Shown: positions 45,011 through 53,696, numbered from the stretch's first letter. The stretch: DNA of 64,000 nt from Salinispirillum sp049115955 (GCA_049115955.1 JAGDZJ010000017.1:62001-126000); one strand, 5' to 3'. Notes: generated by a model not told the origin, from the letters alone. Numbers and translations are program-made.

Positions 45011-45083
45011 GCCGGTATACACCGACCCATGGACATTACCAGCAACCGCTCCTGCGTTGCTGGCATACCGCCCATCCTTGGGC
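45009..45083. repeat. two-stem hairpin with CCATGG linker, family 1 (divergent copy)
   Basis: The outer arms are GGTATAC and GGCATACC. The inner stem is CCAGCAAC/GTTGCTGG. Between them lies CGACCCATGGAC, a diverged form of the linker seen at 47431-47545 and 57646-58000. Confidence 0.55.
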
Positions 45084-45085
45084 AT

Positions 45086-45123
45086 AAAAAAACGCTCGGG
45101 GGCCTAAGCCGCCGAGCGTTTTG
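45086..45123 (-). terminator. intrinsic terminator of the rpsF-rpsR-rplI operon
   Basis: On the minus strand AAACGCTCGG, a 13-base loop and CCGAGCGTTT are followed by a T-run. It lies 19 bases after the rplI stop codon, so dnaB needs its own promoter or read-through. Confidence 0.85.
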
Positions 45124-45141
45124 TTATGCAGGAAGAGTAGC

Positions 45142-45591
45142 TTACTCTTCAGGAACTACGATAACCGTTACGGTTGCAACCACTTCAGGGTGCAACTGCA
45201 AATCGATTTCGAATTCGCCAGTGGTGCGCAAAGCGCCTTCAGGCAAACGGATTTCACTCTTGCTCACTTCAACGCCAGAAGACGAAATAACGTCTGCCAG
45301 GTCACGCGTGCCGATTGAACCGAACAGCTTACCTTCGTCACCAGCGCGTACTGCGATAGTGAGTTCCAGCTCTGCCAGTTGCGCAGCGCGCGCTTGAGCC
45401 GCGGCCAGTTTCTCACCAGCGGCTTTTTCCAGTTCAGCACGACGTGCAGAAAAGGTATCGATGTTTTCTTTAGTCGCAGCAACTGCTTTACCCTGAGGGA
45501 TCAGGTAGTTGCGGCCGTAACCAGCCTTGACGTTTACTTTATCGCCCAGACTGCCGACCTTGCCGACTTTCTCCAGAAGTATTACTTCCAT
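45142..45591 (-). CDS. rplI: 50S ribosomal protein bL9
   Basis: Ribosomal protein of 149 aa. It starts MEVILLEKVGKVGSLGDKV and has the conserved GYGRNYLIPQGKAVAAT of the N-terminal rRNA-binding domain, then the long helix and C-terminal domain with GSIGTRDLADV. It is the last gene of rpsF-rpsR-rplI. Confidence 0.98.
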   Translation of the reverse strand: MEVILLEKVGKVGSLGDKVNVKAGYGRNYLIPQGKAVAATKENIDTFSARRAELEKAAGEKLAAAQARAAQLAELELTIAVRAGDEGKLFGSIGTRDLADVISSSGVEVSKSEIRLPEGALRTTGEFEIDLQLHPEVVATVTVIVVPEE

Positions 45592-45664
45592 TTCAAATTC
45601 CTCTTGTTCAGGCGCATCGCAACGCGCCGTTACTTACCGATAATACGTTGGCACCGTGGCCGGC

Positions 45665-45892
45665 TTACTCGTGACGATCAGAGTAAGGCAGCAGAGCCAG
45701 AAAACGAGCCCGCTTGATCGCAGTGCCCAGCTGACGCTGGTAGCGAGCACGAGTACCCGTAATACGGCTAGGAACGATTTTGCCAGTTTCACTGACGTAG
45801 CCTTTCAGCGTTTCTACATCTTTGTAGTCGATTTCTTTAACGCCTTCGGCGGTAAAGCGACAAAACTTACGGCGACGAAAAAAACGAGCCAT
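45665..45892 (-). CDS. rpsR: 30S ribosomal protein bS18
   Basis: Small subunit protein of 75 aa with the family pattern FFRRRKFCRFTAEGVKEIDYKD and PSRITGTRARYQRQLGTAIKRARFLALLPY. It pairs with bS6 on the platform of the 30S subunit. Confidence 0.98.
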   Translation of the reverse strand: MARFFRRRKFCRFTAEGVKEIDYKDVETLKGYVSETGKIVPSRITGTRARYQRQLGTAIKRARFLALLPYSDRHE

Positions 45893-45919
45893 GATTTATA
45901 TCTCCTGATTCCGATCTGT

Positions 45920-46363
45920 TTAGACTTCTTCGCGAGTTTCGTTGCTAACTTCTTCGTCAGCATCGTCGTCGTTGTCGTCATTGCCACTGTCGTCATTGTC
46001 ATAACGGCGTGATGTGTCATAGCTCTTGCGCGCTTCTTTAGCTTCAACTTCTTTCATCATAGGTGATGCTTCAGTCACAGCTTCATCACGACGGATCACC
46101 AAGTTACGGATGATGGCATCGTTGAAACGGAAGGTAGACTTCAGATCTTCAATGGTGGCGTTGTCGCATTCTACGTTCAGCAGGATGTAGTGAGCTTTGT
46201 GCACTTTCTGGATAGAGAAAGCCAGCTGACGACGACCCCAGTCTTCGTGACGGTGCAACTTGCCGCCGCTTTCAGTCACAACACTGGTATAACGCTCAAC
46301 CATAGCAGGTACTTGTTCGCTCTGGTCTGGGTGGACCAGAAGAACGATTTCGTAATGACGCAT
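45920..46363 (-). CDS. rpsF: 30S ribosomal protein bS6 with a long acidic tail
   Basis: Ribosomal protein of 147 aa. It starts MRHYEIVLLVHPDQSEQVP and contains KLHRHEDWGRRQLAF and KAHYILLNVEC. The last 30 or so residues are rich in Asp, Asn and Glu; bS6 tails vary in length and can be glutamylated in E. coli by RimK. The ATG at 46363 follows AAAGGAG. Confidence 0.97.
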   Translation of the reverse strand: MRHYEIVLLVHPDQSEQVPAMVERYTSVVTESGGKLHRHEDWGRRQLAFSIQKVHKAHYILLNVECDNATIEDLKSTFRFNDAIIRNLVIRRDEAVTEASPMMKEVEAKEARKSYDTSRRYDNDDSGNDDNDDDADEEVSNETREEV

Positions 46364-46375
46364 AAATGCTCCTTT

Positions 46376-46420
46376 CGGGTTCAACAACCTTCAGTGTCCC
46401 GGTCCGCCGTAAGGTAAGGA
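46376..46420 (-). promoter_or_regulatory. rpsF: possible bS6:bS18 autoregulatory leader
   Basis: Just before the rpsF Shine-Dalgarno the minus strand reads CCTTACGGCGGACCGGGACA, then CTGAAGGTT, which can fold with CCTTAC/AACCTTC-type pairs around a CCG-containing loop. This resembles the conserved leader that binds bS6:bS18 in many bacteria. The match is from memory and was not folded. Confidence 0.35.
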
Positions 46421-46520
46421 GAACGCACGATAAATATCAGATTTTATCCGGGGTCGCGGATCATAGGGGAAAAGCGGCTGTGATGCAAGCTTCAGGAATG
46501 AGTTACGCCAAAGGAAGTAG

Positions 46521-46641
46521 GTAAAGCGTCACGAGCGACGTGCTGGCAAGGCAAAATTTGACGAGAACGCGCAGTTTACTTCAAGTAAATGAGCATTTGA
46601 GGATAATTTTAACGCCGCCAGAACAAGCGTAGTAGCTTTAC
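46521..46641. repeat. 121-bp imperfect palindrome at the rlmB 3' end, family 3 (copy 1)
   Basis: Centred on TTTACT-TCA-AGTAAA near 46582, with arms GTAAAGC at 46521 and GCTTTAC at the other end. It runs over the stop codon of rlmB (46638-46640). Blocks such as GCTGGCAAGGCAAAATTT recur, inverted, at 37480-37598. The element fills the rlmB-rpsF gap. Confidence 0.85.
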
Positions 46642-47381
46642 AAGCGCTGACGGACAGCCTCGTAAAGGCACACCCCCGCCGCGACTGAAACGTTCAAACT
46701 GCTCACCGTGCCCACCATGGGGATGTTTACCAGCAAATCACAATGCTCGCGCGTCAGGCGACGCATGCCCTCGCCTTCAGCCCCCATCACGATGCCAGTA
46801 GCACCTTTGAGGTTGGCGTCGTAGATCGAATGCTCGGTTTCACCGGCAGTGCCGGTTAACCACACACCGCGATCACGTAATTCGGCCATGGTACGGGCTA
46901 AATTCGTGACCAACACCAAGGGCACTTGTTCGGCCGCACCGCTGGCGACTTTGACCACCACAGGTGTCAGTCCGGCCGAGCGATTCTTCGGCACGATGAC
47001 CGCCGCCACCCCGGCCGCATCGGCGGTACGCAAACAGGCACCCAAGTTGTGGGGGTCTGTCACGCCATCCAGAATCAACAACAGAGGATCGGTGGTGTTA
47101 TCCAACAAATTCCAGAGAAAATGCTCGTCTTTCGGCGCAATGGCGTGCACCACGGCAATAACACCCTGATGATTGATATCACCCAGTTCCAGTTTCTGCA
47201 GGCGCTGGTTGAACGCTGCGGGCTGCACTAAGTCGAAGCGCACACCGGCGGCGCGTGCTTGCTCAATAACGCGCTGCGTGCGCTTGTCCTGACGGCTGGC
47301 ATTGACCAGCACTTCTTTTACGCGCTCGGGCTGTTGCTCAAGCGCGGCACTGACGGCGTGGATACCGGCGATGGCTGACAT
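46638..47381 (-). CDS. rlmB: 23S rRNA (guanosine-2'-O)-methyltransferase RlmB
   Basis: SPOUT methyltransferase of 247 aa that methylates G2251 of 23S rRNA. The N-terminal substrate-binding domain (IAGIHAVSAALEQQPERVKEVLV) precedes the knot motifs LDGVTDPHNLGACLRTADAAG, IVMGAEGEGMRRLTREHCD and IPMVGTVSSLNVSVAAGVCLYE. The stop codon lies inside the palindromic element. Confidence 0.97.
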   Translation of the reverse strand: MSAIAGIHAVSAALEQQPERVKEVLVNASRQDKRTQRVIEQARAAGVRFDLVQPAAFNQRLQKLELGDINHQGVIAVVHAIAPKDEHFLWNLLDNTTDPLLLILDGVTDPHNLGACLRTADAAGVAAVIVPKNRSAGLTPVVVKVASGAAEQVPLVLVTNLARTMAELRDRGVWLTGTAGETEHSIYDANLKGATGIVMGAEGEGMRRLTREHCDLLVNIPMVGTVSSLNVSVAAGVCLYEAVRQRL

Positions 47382-47430
47382 AGTCTCTTTACCTAGATTT
47401 GTAACTCAAACTGCGAAGTTCGCACCATGC

Positions 47431-47545
47431 GGGCGTCTACTGCCAGGGGGTCTCTGCGGGGTCGGCGTGAATCCGTCCATGGAGCCTAGTCCGCAGCATC
47501 CTTGCTGCGGACTCCCCCGCCAAGGCCCCCTGGCAGTAGGCGCCC
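47431..47545. repeat. two-stem hairpin with CCATGG linker in the rnr-rlmB gap, family 1
   Basis: The outer arms are about 20 bp with one mismatch (CTACTGCCAGGGGG and CCCCCTGGCAGTAG at the core). The inner stem is an 11-bp perfect repeat (AGTCCGCAGCA/TGCTGCGGACT). The linker 47460-47488 holds CCGTCCATGGAGCC. It occupies half of the 226-base rnr-rlmB gap. Confidence 0.85.
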
Positions 47546-47607
47546 ACCCACAACAATACGATAGACTCCGGAGCTTGGCTAAAACAGATACCCTAAACAA
47601 AGGGGCA

Positions 47608-49962
47608 TCAGAACGGACGGGGCGCGCGCTTTTTCTTGCGATTGGCTACCGGCTTACCGCCTTTTTTCTTCCGCTCGGGCTTTTCCGAAGGCAAGGTGCC
47701 GGGCTCAGCACGCTTCTTCTTACTGTCGCCCGAATCTTCCAGTTCGAAATCGATCTTACGGTCGTCCAACGACACCCGTGCAACCCGCACTTTAATCTCG
47801 TCACCCAAACTGTGCATGACGCGCGTCCGCTCGCCCACCAAGCGCTGCTTCGCGGCGTCGTAGACATAATAGTCGCGTGACAAGGCGGTAACGTGCACCA
47901 AACCATCGACCCAGAAATCATCCAACTGAACGAAGAAGCCGAAGCCCAGTACGGCGGTGATCTTCCCGCTGAATACTTCGCCAATGTGTTCCTGCATGAA
48001 CTCACACTTGAGCCACGACACCACATCACGCGTGGCTTCGTCGGCGCGACGTTCATTGTGCGAGCAATGCTCGCCCAAGGCGTACATGCGCTCTTCGGTA
48101 TACGGGTAGGATTTTTCGAGCTTAACCTGCGGTGTGTCTTTGGTGCGCTTCAACTGACCACTGCGGCGTCCGCTGTGAATCAGACCGCGCAGTGCGCGGT
48201 GCACCAACAAGTCGGGGTAACGACGAATGGGTGACGTGAAGTGCGTATAGGCGTCATACGCCAAACCAAAGTGGCCTAGATTTTCCGGCTGATACACCGC
48301 TTGCGACATGCTACGCAGAATCATGCTCTGAATGGCATCGTGATCTGTACGACCGTGAATCTGCTCCATCAGCTCGCGATAATCCGACGGTGCAGGCTCT
48401 GCACCACCACGCAACGCCAGGCCCAACTCGGCCAAATAACCGCGCAGGTTTTCCAGCTTCTCCGCCGGGGGTACGTCGTGTACGCGATACAGCGCCGGAA
48501 TGCCGGACTTGTCCAGAAATTCACCGGTACAGGTATTCGCTGCCAGCATGCACTCTTCAATGATTTTATGCGCGTCGTTACGGGCATAAGGTACGATGCG
48601 CTCAATCTTTTTGTCGGCACCAAAGATGATGCGCGGCTCAATGGTTTCGATATCCATGGCGCCACGTCGAGCGCGGGTGCGGCGCAACGCTTCGTACAGC
48701 TCAACCATTTGCGTCAGCGACTTGCGAACTTTAGCCGGATCACCTTGCACTTGGTTCATAACCGCCGACTCATCGCCCTGCATCCAGTCCCACACATTGG
48801 TGTAGGTCAGTCGTGCCTGGCTCCAAATCACCGCTTCGTAAAAACGATAGCCTTCAATGTCGCCGTTGTCTTTGATCAGCATCTCGCAGACCAACACCAA
48901 GCGATCCAGAGCCGGGTTCAACGAACAGAGACCGTTCGACAATTTTTCCGGCAGCATGGGGATAACGCGCTCCGGGAAGTACACCGAGGTGGCACGCACC
49001 TCGGCTTCTTTGTCTAGCGCAGAACCGGGGCGTACATAGTGACTGACGTCGGCAATGGCTACCCACAGTTTCCAGCCGCCGGGGCGTTTCGCCACACAGA
49101 CGGCGTCGTCGAAATCGCGCGCGTCTTCACCGTCGATGGTGACAAACGGACGGTCACGAAGATCTACCCGACCGACCAGATCGCTTTTGCGCACTTCATC
49201 GGGCAGGTCAGCCAATTGCTGAGTGACTTCTTCCGGCCATTCGTACGGAATGCCATGGCTGCGCACAGCGATGTCGATTTCCATACCCGGCGCCATCGAG
49301 CGACCCAATACTTCGGTGACTTCGCCGAGTGGCTGACGTCTGGCATCAGGCTGGTCAGTGATACGCGCCGAGACAATATCACCGGGCTTGGCACCACCGG
49401 ATTTACCCGGTGGAATCAACACGTCGTGCGACAGACGACGATTTTCCGGCAGCACATATGAAATGCCGGATTCGCTGTGATAACGCCCAACCACAAAAGC
49501 GGTGTTGCGTTCGATTACTTCGACAATATGACCTTCTAAGCGACCACGATGATCACGATCTGTAGTACGCACCACAGCCTTATCGCCATCAAAACAGGAA
49601 CGCATTTGGCGGTGCGACAGACTGATGGCTTCGCCGCCGTGATCCGGAATCAGCAAGCCGTGGCCGTCAGGGTGTCCCTGCACGCGCCCACGGATCAAAC
49701 TCATGCGATCAATAAGGCCATAAGCGCCCTGACGTGAACAAATGACTTGGCCATCACGCACCATGGCAATCAGCCGACGACGCAAGGCTTCAATTTCATC
49801 TTCGGTTTTAAGACCCAGTTCGGCCACCAACTCAGGGTGAGTTGCGGGAGTGCCACGTTCGGTCAGATGTTCTAACAGAAATTCCCGGCTCGGCACCGGA
49901 TTGTCGTAACGTTGAGCTTCCCGCTCCGCAAAGGGGTCTTTGTTCTTCTTTTTATTTCCCAC
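47608..49962 (-). CDS. rnr: ribonuclease R
   Basis: 3'-5' exoribonuclease of 784 aa. An N-terminal helix-turn-helix-like domain and cold-shock domains lead to the RNB catalytic core with TIDGEDARDFDDAVCV (the Asp cluster). The S1 domain follows (GKITAVLGFGFFVQLDDFWVDGLVHV), then a lysine-rich tail. It degrades structured RNA and acts in rRNA and tmRNA quality control. It lies between purA and rlmB, as in many relatives. Confidence 0.97.
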   Translation of the reverse strand: MGNKKKNKDPFAEREAQRYDNPVPSREFLLEHLTERGTPATHPELVAELGLKTEDEIEALRRRLIAMVRDGQVICSRQGAYGLIDRMSLIRGRVQGHPDGHGLLIPDHGGEAISLSHRQMRSCFDGDKAVVRTTDRDHRGRLEGHIVEVIERNTAFVVGRYHSESGISYVLPENRRLSHDVLIPPGKSGGAKPGDIVSARITDQPDARRQPLGEVTEVLGRSMAPGMEIDIAVRSHGIPYEWPEEVTQQLADLPDEVRKSDLVGRVDLRDRPFVTIDGEDARDFDDAVCVAKRPGGWKLWVAIADVSHYVRPGSALDKEAEVRATSVYFPERVIPMLPEKLSNGLCSLNPALDRLVLVCEMLIKDNGDIEGYRFYEAVIWSQARLTYTNVWDWMQGDESAVMNQVQGDPAKVRKSLTQMVELYEALRRTRARRGAMDIETIEPRIIFGADKKIERIVPYARNDAHKIIEECMLAANTCTGEFLDKSGIPALYRVHDVPPAEKLENLRGYLAELGLALRGGAEPAPSDYRELMEQIHGRTDHDAIQSMILRSMSQAVYQPENLGHFGLAYDAYTHFTSPIRRYPDLLVHRALRGLIHSGRRSGQLKRTKDTPQVKLEKSYPYTEERMYALGEHCSHNERRADEATRDVVSWLKCEFMQEHIGEVFSGKITAVLGFGFFVQLDDFWVDGLVHVTALSRDYYVYDAAKQRLVGERTRVMHSLGDEIKVRVARVSLDDRKIDFELEDSGDSKKKRAEPGTLPSEKPERKKKGGKPVANRKKKRAPRPF

Positions 49963-49982
49963 TTAAATTTTTCCTCTTAAAG

Positions 49983-50037
49983 CAGAGCGCCATACGGCGC
50001 TCTGACAGCAGCGTTGCACGAACCTTCGTGCCGCTGC
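49983..50037 (-). terminator. two tandem hairpins after purA
   Basis: A perfect 9-bp hairpin (CAGAGCGCC/GGCGCTCTG, 4-base loop) at 49983-50004 and a larger one (GCAGCG..GCACGAA and TTCGTGC.CGCTGC) at 50008-50037 lie between purA and rnr. They are not followed by a long T-run, so partial read-through into rnr is likely. Confidence 0.6.
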
Positions 50038-50068
50038 CTTAATGGTATTGCTCAACCAGCCCCCTCTG

Positions 50069-51364
50069 TTAAACGGAGAACGCGTGACGCAAGACGATGG
50101 TCTCGCTGCGATCCGGTCCGGTTGAGACGATGTCGATGGGAGCACCGACGACTTTTTCAATGTATTTGATGTACGCCTGCGCATTAGCAGGCAATGCATC
50201 TATAGATTTAGCACCGACGGTGCTTTCTTGCCAGCCCGGCAAGCTTTCATAAACCGGCACGACGCTTTCAAAGCCTTCCGACTCAGCCGGTACGGTCATG
50301 GTGTTGCCATTTAGGTCTTTGTAACCAACACAAACCTTCACTTCATCCATGCCATCCATGACGTCCAATTTCGTGAGGCAGATGCCGGAAATGGAGTTGA
50401 TCTGAATGGCGTGTTTTACCGCCACAGCATCAAACCAACCGCAACGACGCGCGCGGCCAGTGGTTGCGCCAAATTCGTGTCCACGTTTGGCCAAGCCAGC
50501 ACCAACATCACAGGTTAGCTCGGTCGGAAAAGGACCGCCACCAACGCGCGTGGTATAGGCTTTAGTAATACCCAGCACGTAGTCTAGGTACAACGGGCCA
50601 ACGCCAGAACCGGTCGCCACGCCACCCGCGGTGGTGTTTGACGATGTCACGTACGGATAAGTACCGTGGTCGATGTCGAGCAACGAGCCTTGCGCACCTT
50701 CAAACATGATGTTTGCGCCACGATTACGGAACTGGTGTACGAGGTCAACGGTATCGCAGGCCAGATCTTTAATCTGTTCTGCCCATTCCATTGCGTCGTC
50801 GTACACTTGGTCAACCGACAGTGCCGGTTGCTTGTAATACTGCGTCAGTGTGAAGTTGTGGTAGTCCAGAATCTCAACCAGCTTTTCGCGGAAGATTTCC
50901 GGACGATACAGGTCACCCAATTTGACTGCACGACGCGCCACTTTATCTTCATAGGCCGGGCCGATGCCACGTCCTGTCGTACCAATGGCTTTAGCACCAC
51001 GGCGCTCTTCGCGCGCTTTGTCCAAAGCCACGTGGTAAGGCAGAATCAACGGGCACGCCAAGCTCACCTTGAGTCGATCACGCGCAGGCACGCCGTTGGC
51101 TTCCAGCATGTGAATTTCTTTCAGCAGCGCATCCGGAGCCACAACGACACCATTGCCGATAATACAGGTCACGCCGTCACGTAGGACGCCGGAAGGGATC
51201 AGGTGCAGTACGGTTTTTTTACCGTCAATCACCAGTGTATGCCCCGCATTGTGGCCACCCTGATAACGTACTACCGCTTCGGCTTCGTCGGTCATAAGAT
51301 CAACGATCTTACCTTTGCCTTCGTCGCCCCACTGCGTTCCGAGAACTACTACGTTCTTACCCAT
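50069..51364 (-). CDS. purA: adenylosuccinate synthetase
   Basis: Purine-biosynthesis enzyme of 431 aa that joins IMP and aspartate with GTP. The GTP loop GTQWGDEGKGKIVD, the IMP-site segments (ARYQGGHNAGHTLV-like VVRYQGGHNAGHTLV and TTGRGIGPAYEDKVARR) and FEGAQGSLLDIDHGTYPYVT are all present. Length is normal. Confidence 0.98.
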   Translation of the reverse strand: MGKNVVVLGTQWGDEGKGKIVDLMTDEAEAVVRYQGGHNAGHTLVIDGKKTVLHLIPSGVLRDGVTCIIGNGVVVAPDALLKEIHMLEANGVPARDRLKVSLACPLILPYHVALDKAREERRGAKAIGTTGRGIGPAYEDKVARRAVKLGDLYRPEIFREKLVEILDYHNFTLTQYYKQPALSVDQVYDDAMEWAEQIKDLACDTVDLVHQFRNRGANIMFEGAQGSLLDIDHGTYPYVTSSNTTAGGVATGSGVGPLYLDYVLGITKAYTTRVGGGPFPTELTCDVGAGLAKRGHEFGATTGRARRCGWFDAVAVKHAIQINSISGICLTKLDVMDGMDEVKVCVGYKDLNGNTMTVPAESEGFESVVPVYESLPGWQESTVGAKSIDALPANAQAYIKYIEKVVGAPIDIVSTGPDRSETIVLRHAFSV

Positions 51365-51431
51365 GAGTTGCTCTAACCTTTATCAATAGTCAAAAAATGA
51401 GTAGGCTTCATGCCATGTCTTTTGCCGCGCA

Positions 51432-52625
51432 TCACAGCGGCGTGACTTGCCATGTGCCGGATAGTTCGCTCAGTCGATGCGAACATTCCAATTCAGCAGC
51501 TTCATCTGGCTGCTGAGAAAACCCTTGCACCACCACGGAGCCTTCAGCGCGCAATTGCGCAATGGTGCGCTGCAAAGTTGTGTCGTCCTGCCCGTCATTG
51601 GCCAAAACAGGCGCATAAATACGGCGGCGCTGCTGCCTAATGCTCGGGTCTGTCAAACCACCTAACGTTTTGAGGTCGGCGGAAAATCCCGTCGCTGGGC
51701 GACTGCGTCCGTAGGCCGCGCCGGTGTCGTCGTAACGCCCCCCTTTTGCGACGGCATGCCCGTGCTCTTTATGGAACAACGAAAACACCAGACCCGTATG
51801 ATAGTTGTAGTCACGCAATTCAGCGAGATCGAGATGCAAACGTACTTCCGGGTGTTTCTTCTGCATCACGGTTACAAGTTCACGCAGAGCGTTCAAGGAG
51901 GTTTGTACCGGAAAATCGCTCAAGGTATCGTCCAGTCGGTCCAGCAGCTCAATACCACCCGACCATGTCGGCATCGACATCAACAACTGCCGGTGCGCGT
52001 CATTCGCCACATGCATATTCAGCCAAGCTTTCAGTTCTGGCAACGCACGCTGACGCAACAGACCGTAGAGTTCAGACTGCTGGGCGGAGGACAGGTCCAG
52101 CGCATTCACTACAGCATGATAGATAGCCACATGACCCATATCGAGGGTCAGCGATTCCAATCCCAGAGACTGTGCCAAGGCCACCATCAAACAAATCACT
52201 TCGATGTCTGCCGCCAGCTCAGAGCTGCCGTAAATTTCCGCTCCAACCTGCAAAGGGTTGCGTGAAGACAACAAGGAGGATTTGCGAGCGTGCAAAACAG
52301 GTGCGCAATAACAGTAGCGCGCCACCGCGGTACGCCCAATGCTGTGCGCATCCATCCGAGCAACCTGCTGGGTTAAATCGGGACTGATACCCAATAGGCG
52401 GCCAGACAATTGGTCGGTCACCTTAAAGGTCAGCAAGTCTAGGTCACTGCCCAAACCCACTTGTAAGCTTTCTAGGAATTCTGCCTGCGGTGGCATTACC
52501 TGCTCGTAACCCCAGGCCTGAAATAAATCGAGAGTGCGACGGCGCAACGCTTCTACATGCGTTGCCATCGGAGGCTGGACTTCTTCAATGGCGTCCGGCA
52601 ATAGCCAACGGTCGGTGTTGTTCAT
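51432..52625 (-). CDS. hisZ: ATP phosphoribosyltransferase regulatory subunit HisZ
   Basis: Paralogue of histidyl-tRNA synthetase, 397 aa, that activates short-form HisG in histidine synthesis. It starts RWLLPDAIEEVQPPMATHVEALRRR and keeps the core DLLTFKVTDQLSGRLLGISPDLTQQVARM and YYNTGLVF-like YNYHTGLVFSLF. It lacks the anticodon-binding domain of HisRS. It lies between hflC and purA, away from other his genes, and is preceded by a terminator. Confidence 0.95.
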   Translation of the reverse strand: MNNTDRWLLPDAIEEVQPPMATHVEALRRRTLDLFQAWGYEQVMPPQAEFLESLQVGLGSDLDLLTFKVTDQLSGRLLGISPDLTQQVARMDAHSIGRTAVARYCYCAPVLHARKSSLLSSRNPLQVGAEIYGSSELAADIEVICLMVALAQSLGLESLTLDMGHVAIYHAVVNALDLSSAQQSELYGLLRQRALPELKAWLNMHVANDAHRQLLMSMPTWSGGIELLDRLDDTLSDFPVQTSLNALRELVTVMQKKHPEVRLHLDLAELRDYNYHTGLVFSLFHKEHGHAVAKGGRYDDTGAAYGRSRPATGFSADLKTLGGLTDPSIRQQRRRIYAPVLANDGQDDTTLQRTIAQLRAEGSVVVQGFSQQPDEAAELECSHRLSELSGTWQVTPL

Positions 52626-52652
52626 GGCACCTATAACTAACAGAACATAAAA

Positions 52653-52674
52653 AAACCGGGACGCTGCCCGGTTT
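52653..52674 (-). terminator. strong intrinsic terminator just before hisZ
   Basis: On the minus strand AAACCGGG, a 6-base loop and CCCGGTTT are followed by TTTT. It lies only 28 bases before the hisZ start and 138 bases after hflC. It either ends the hfl operon or works as an attenuator in a hisZ leader. Between it and hflC lies an imperfect palindrome (about 52748-52800) with arms CAGAGGG and CCCTCT. Confidence 0.8.
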
Positions 52675-52811
52675 GCGGAAGTATAAACACTTTATGATCA
52701 ATACTCACCCGATTTTTGCGGAGTGGGTATTGTTACTCAAGTGTTCGGCCAGAGGGTTGGCCTTCTACGTCAAAACATAACGTAGGGGCATGGCCCTCTA
52801 CCGTGCGAATC

Positions 52812-53684
52812 TTAGCGCAGCCCCGAACCTTGATTCAAGTAACGGAAGAAGTCGCTCTCCGGCTCCATCACGAACAGGTCGTTACCAGTGAAGGAATCAC
52901 GATAAGCCTGCAAGCTGCGCCAGAACGAATAAAACTCTTCATCCTGTGTGAACGCTTGCGCATACACCTGAGCCGCTATCGCGTCACCTTCACCACGGAT
53001 GATCTGTGATTGACGGAATGCATTAGCCACGATTTCCGTGCGCTGACGATCAGCGTTTGCACGAATACCTTCCGCTTGCTCGCTACCGCGCGCCCGAATC
53101 TCGGTCGCCAGCTTTTCGCGATCAGTCGCCATACGGGTGTAAACGTTGTTACTCACCTCTTGAGGCAAGTCGATACCCTTGATACGAATGTCTACGACTT
53201 CGATACCCAAGGCTTCACGACCCAAGGCGTCTACTCGATCGCGGATTTCTAACATCAACTGATCACGTTCGCCGGACACTACTTCATACAATGTGCGCGT
53301 ACCGAAGGCACTGCGCAAACCGTCGTTGGCTAACGCCGACAGACGTTCAGAAGCCGCCAGCTCATCACCGGCTGTCGCACCGTAATAGGCTCGTGGGTCT
53401 GAAATACGCCATTTTACAAAAGCATCTACGTTGACCGGCTCTTGGTTAACCGTCAAAAAGCGCTCAGGGCGTGACACATTGGTCAGCACTCGGCCATCAA
53501 AACGTCTCACGTTGTCGATGAACGGGGCTTTAAGATGCAATCCCGCTTGCACGTCCGGATTAACTACCTCACCAAAACGCAACTGCACAGCACGCTCTTT
53601 CTCGGTCACGATGTACAGTGTCTGACTGGCCAGAAACACCACCAGGGCGATGACGACCAAACTTATTACATTACGATTACTCAT
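52812..53684 (-). CDS. hflC: HflC, modulator of FtsH protease
   Basis: Membrane-anchored SPFH/prohibitin-domain protein of 290 aa. It has one N-terminal helix (VISLVVIALVVFLASQTLYIV), then VTEKERAVQLRFGEV and a coiled-coil end. With HflK it forms the large cage around FtsH. The AAGGAG sits eight bases before the ATG at 53684, which is therefore preferred to the ATG at 53690. Confidence 0.97.
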   Translation of the reverse strand: MSNRNVISLVVIALVVFLASQTLYIVTEKERAVQLRFGEVVNPDVQAGLHLKAPFIDNVRRFDGRVLTNVSRPERFLTVNQEPVNVDAFVKWRISDPRAYYGATAGDELAASERLSALANDGLRSAFGTRTLYEVVSGERDQLMLEIRDRVDALGREALGIEVVDIRIKGIDLPQEVSNNVYTRMATDREKLATEIRARGSEQAEGIRANADRQRTEIVANAFRQSQIIRGEGDAIAAQVYAQAFTQDEEFYSFWRSLQAYRDSFTGNDLFVMEPESDFFRYLNQGSGLR

Positions 53685-53696
53685 GGTCATATCTCC

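Larger units (their letters stand above)
44719..45141. other. 423-base rplI-dnaB gap filled with hairpins
   Basis: No gene is present. The gap holds the rplI terminator (45086-45123), a small two-stem hairpin with a CCATGG linker (45009-45083) and the larger family 2 element (44860-45010). The last 140 bases before dnaB show nothing I recognise and must hold the dnaB ribosome-binding region. Confidence 0.7.

Noticed and set aside
44840..45107. Several short open frames in the rplI-dnaB gap
   Set aside because: They are translations of the palindromic repeats and have no ribosome-binding sites; similar spurious peptides arise from both arms.
48301..49017. Open reading frame of 238 codons on the plus strand
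   Set aside because: It is antisense to the conserved catalytic region of rnr.
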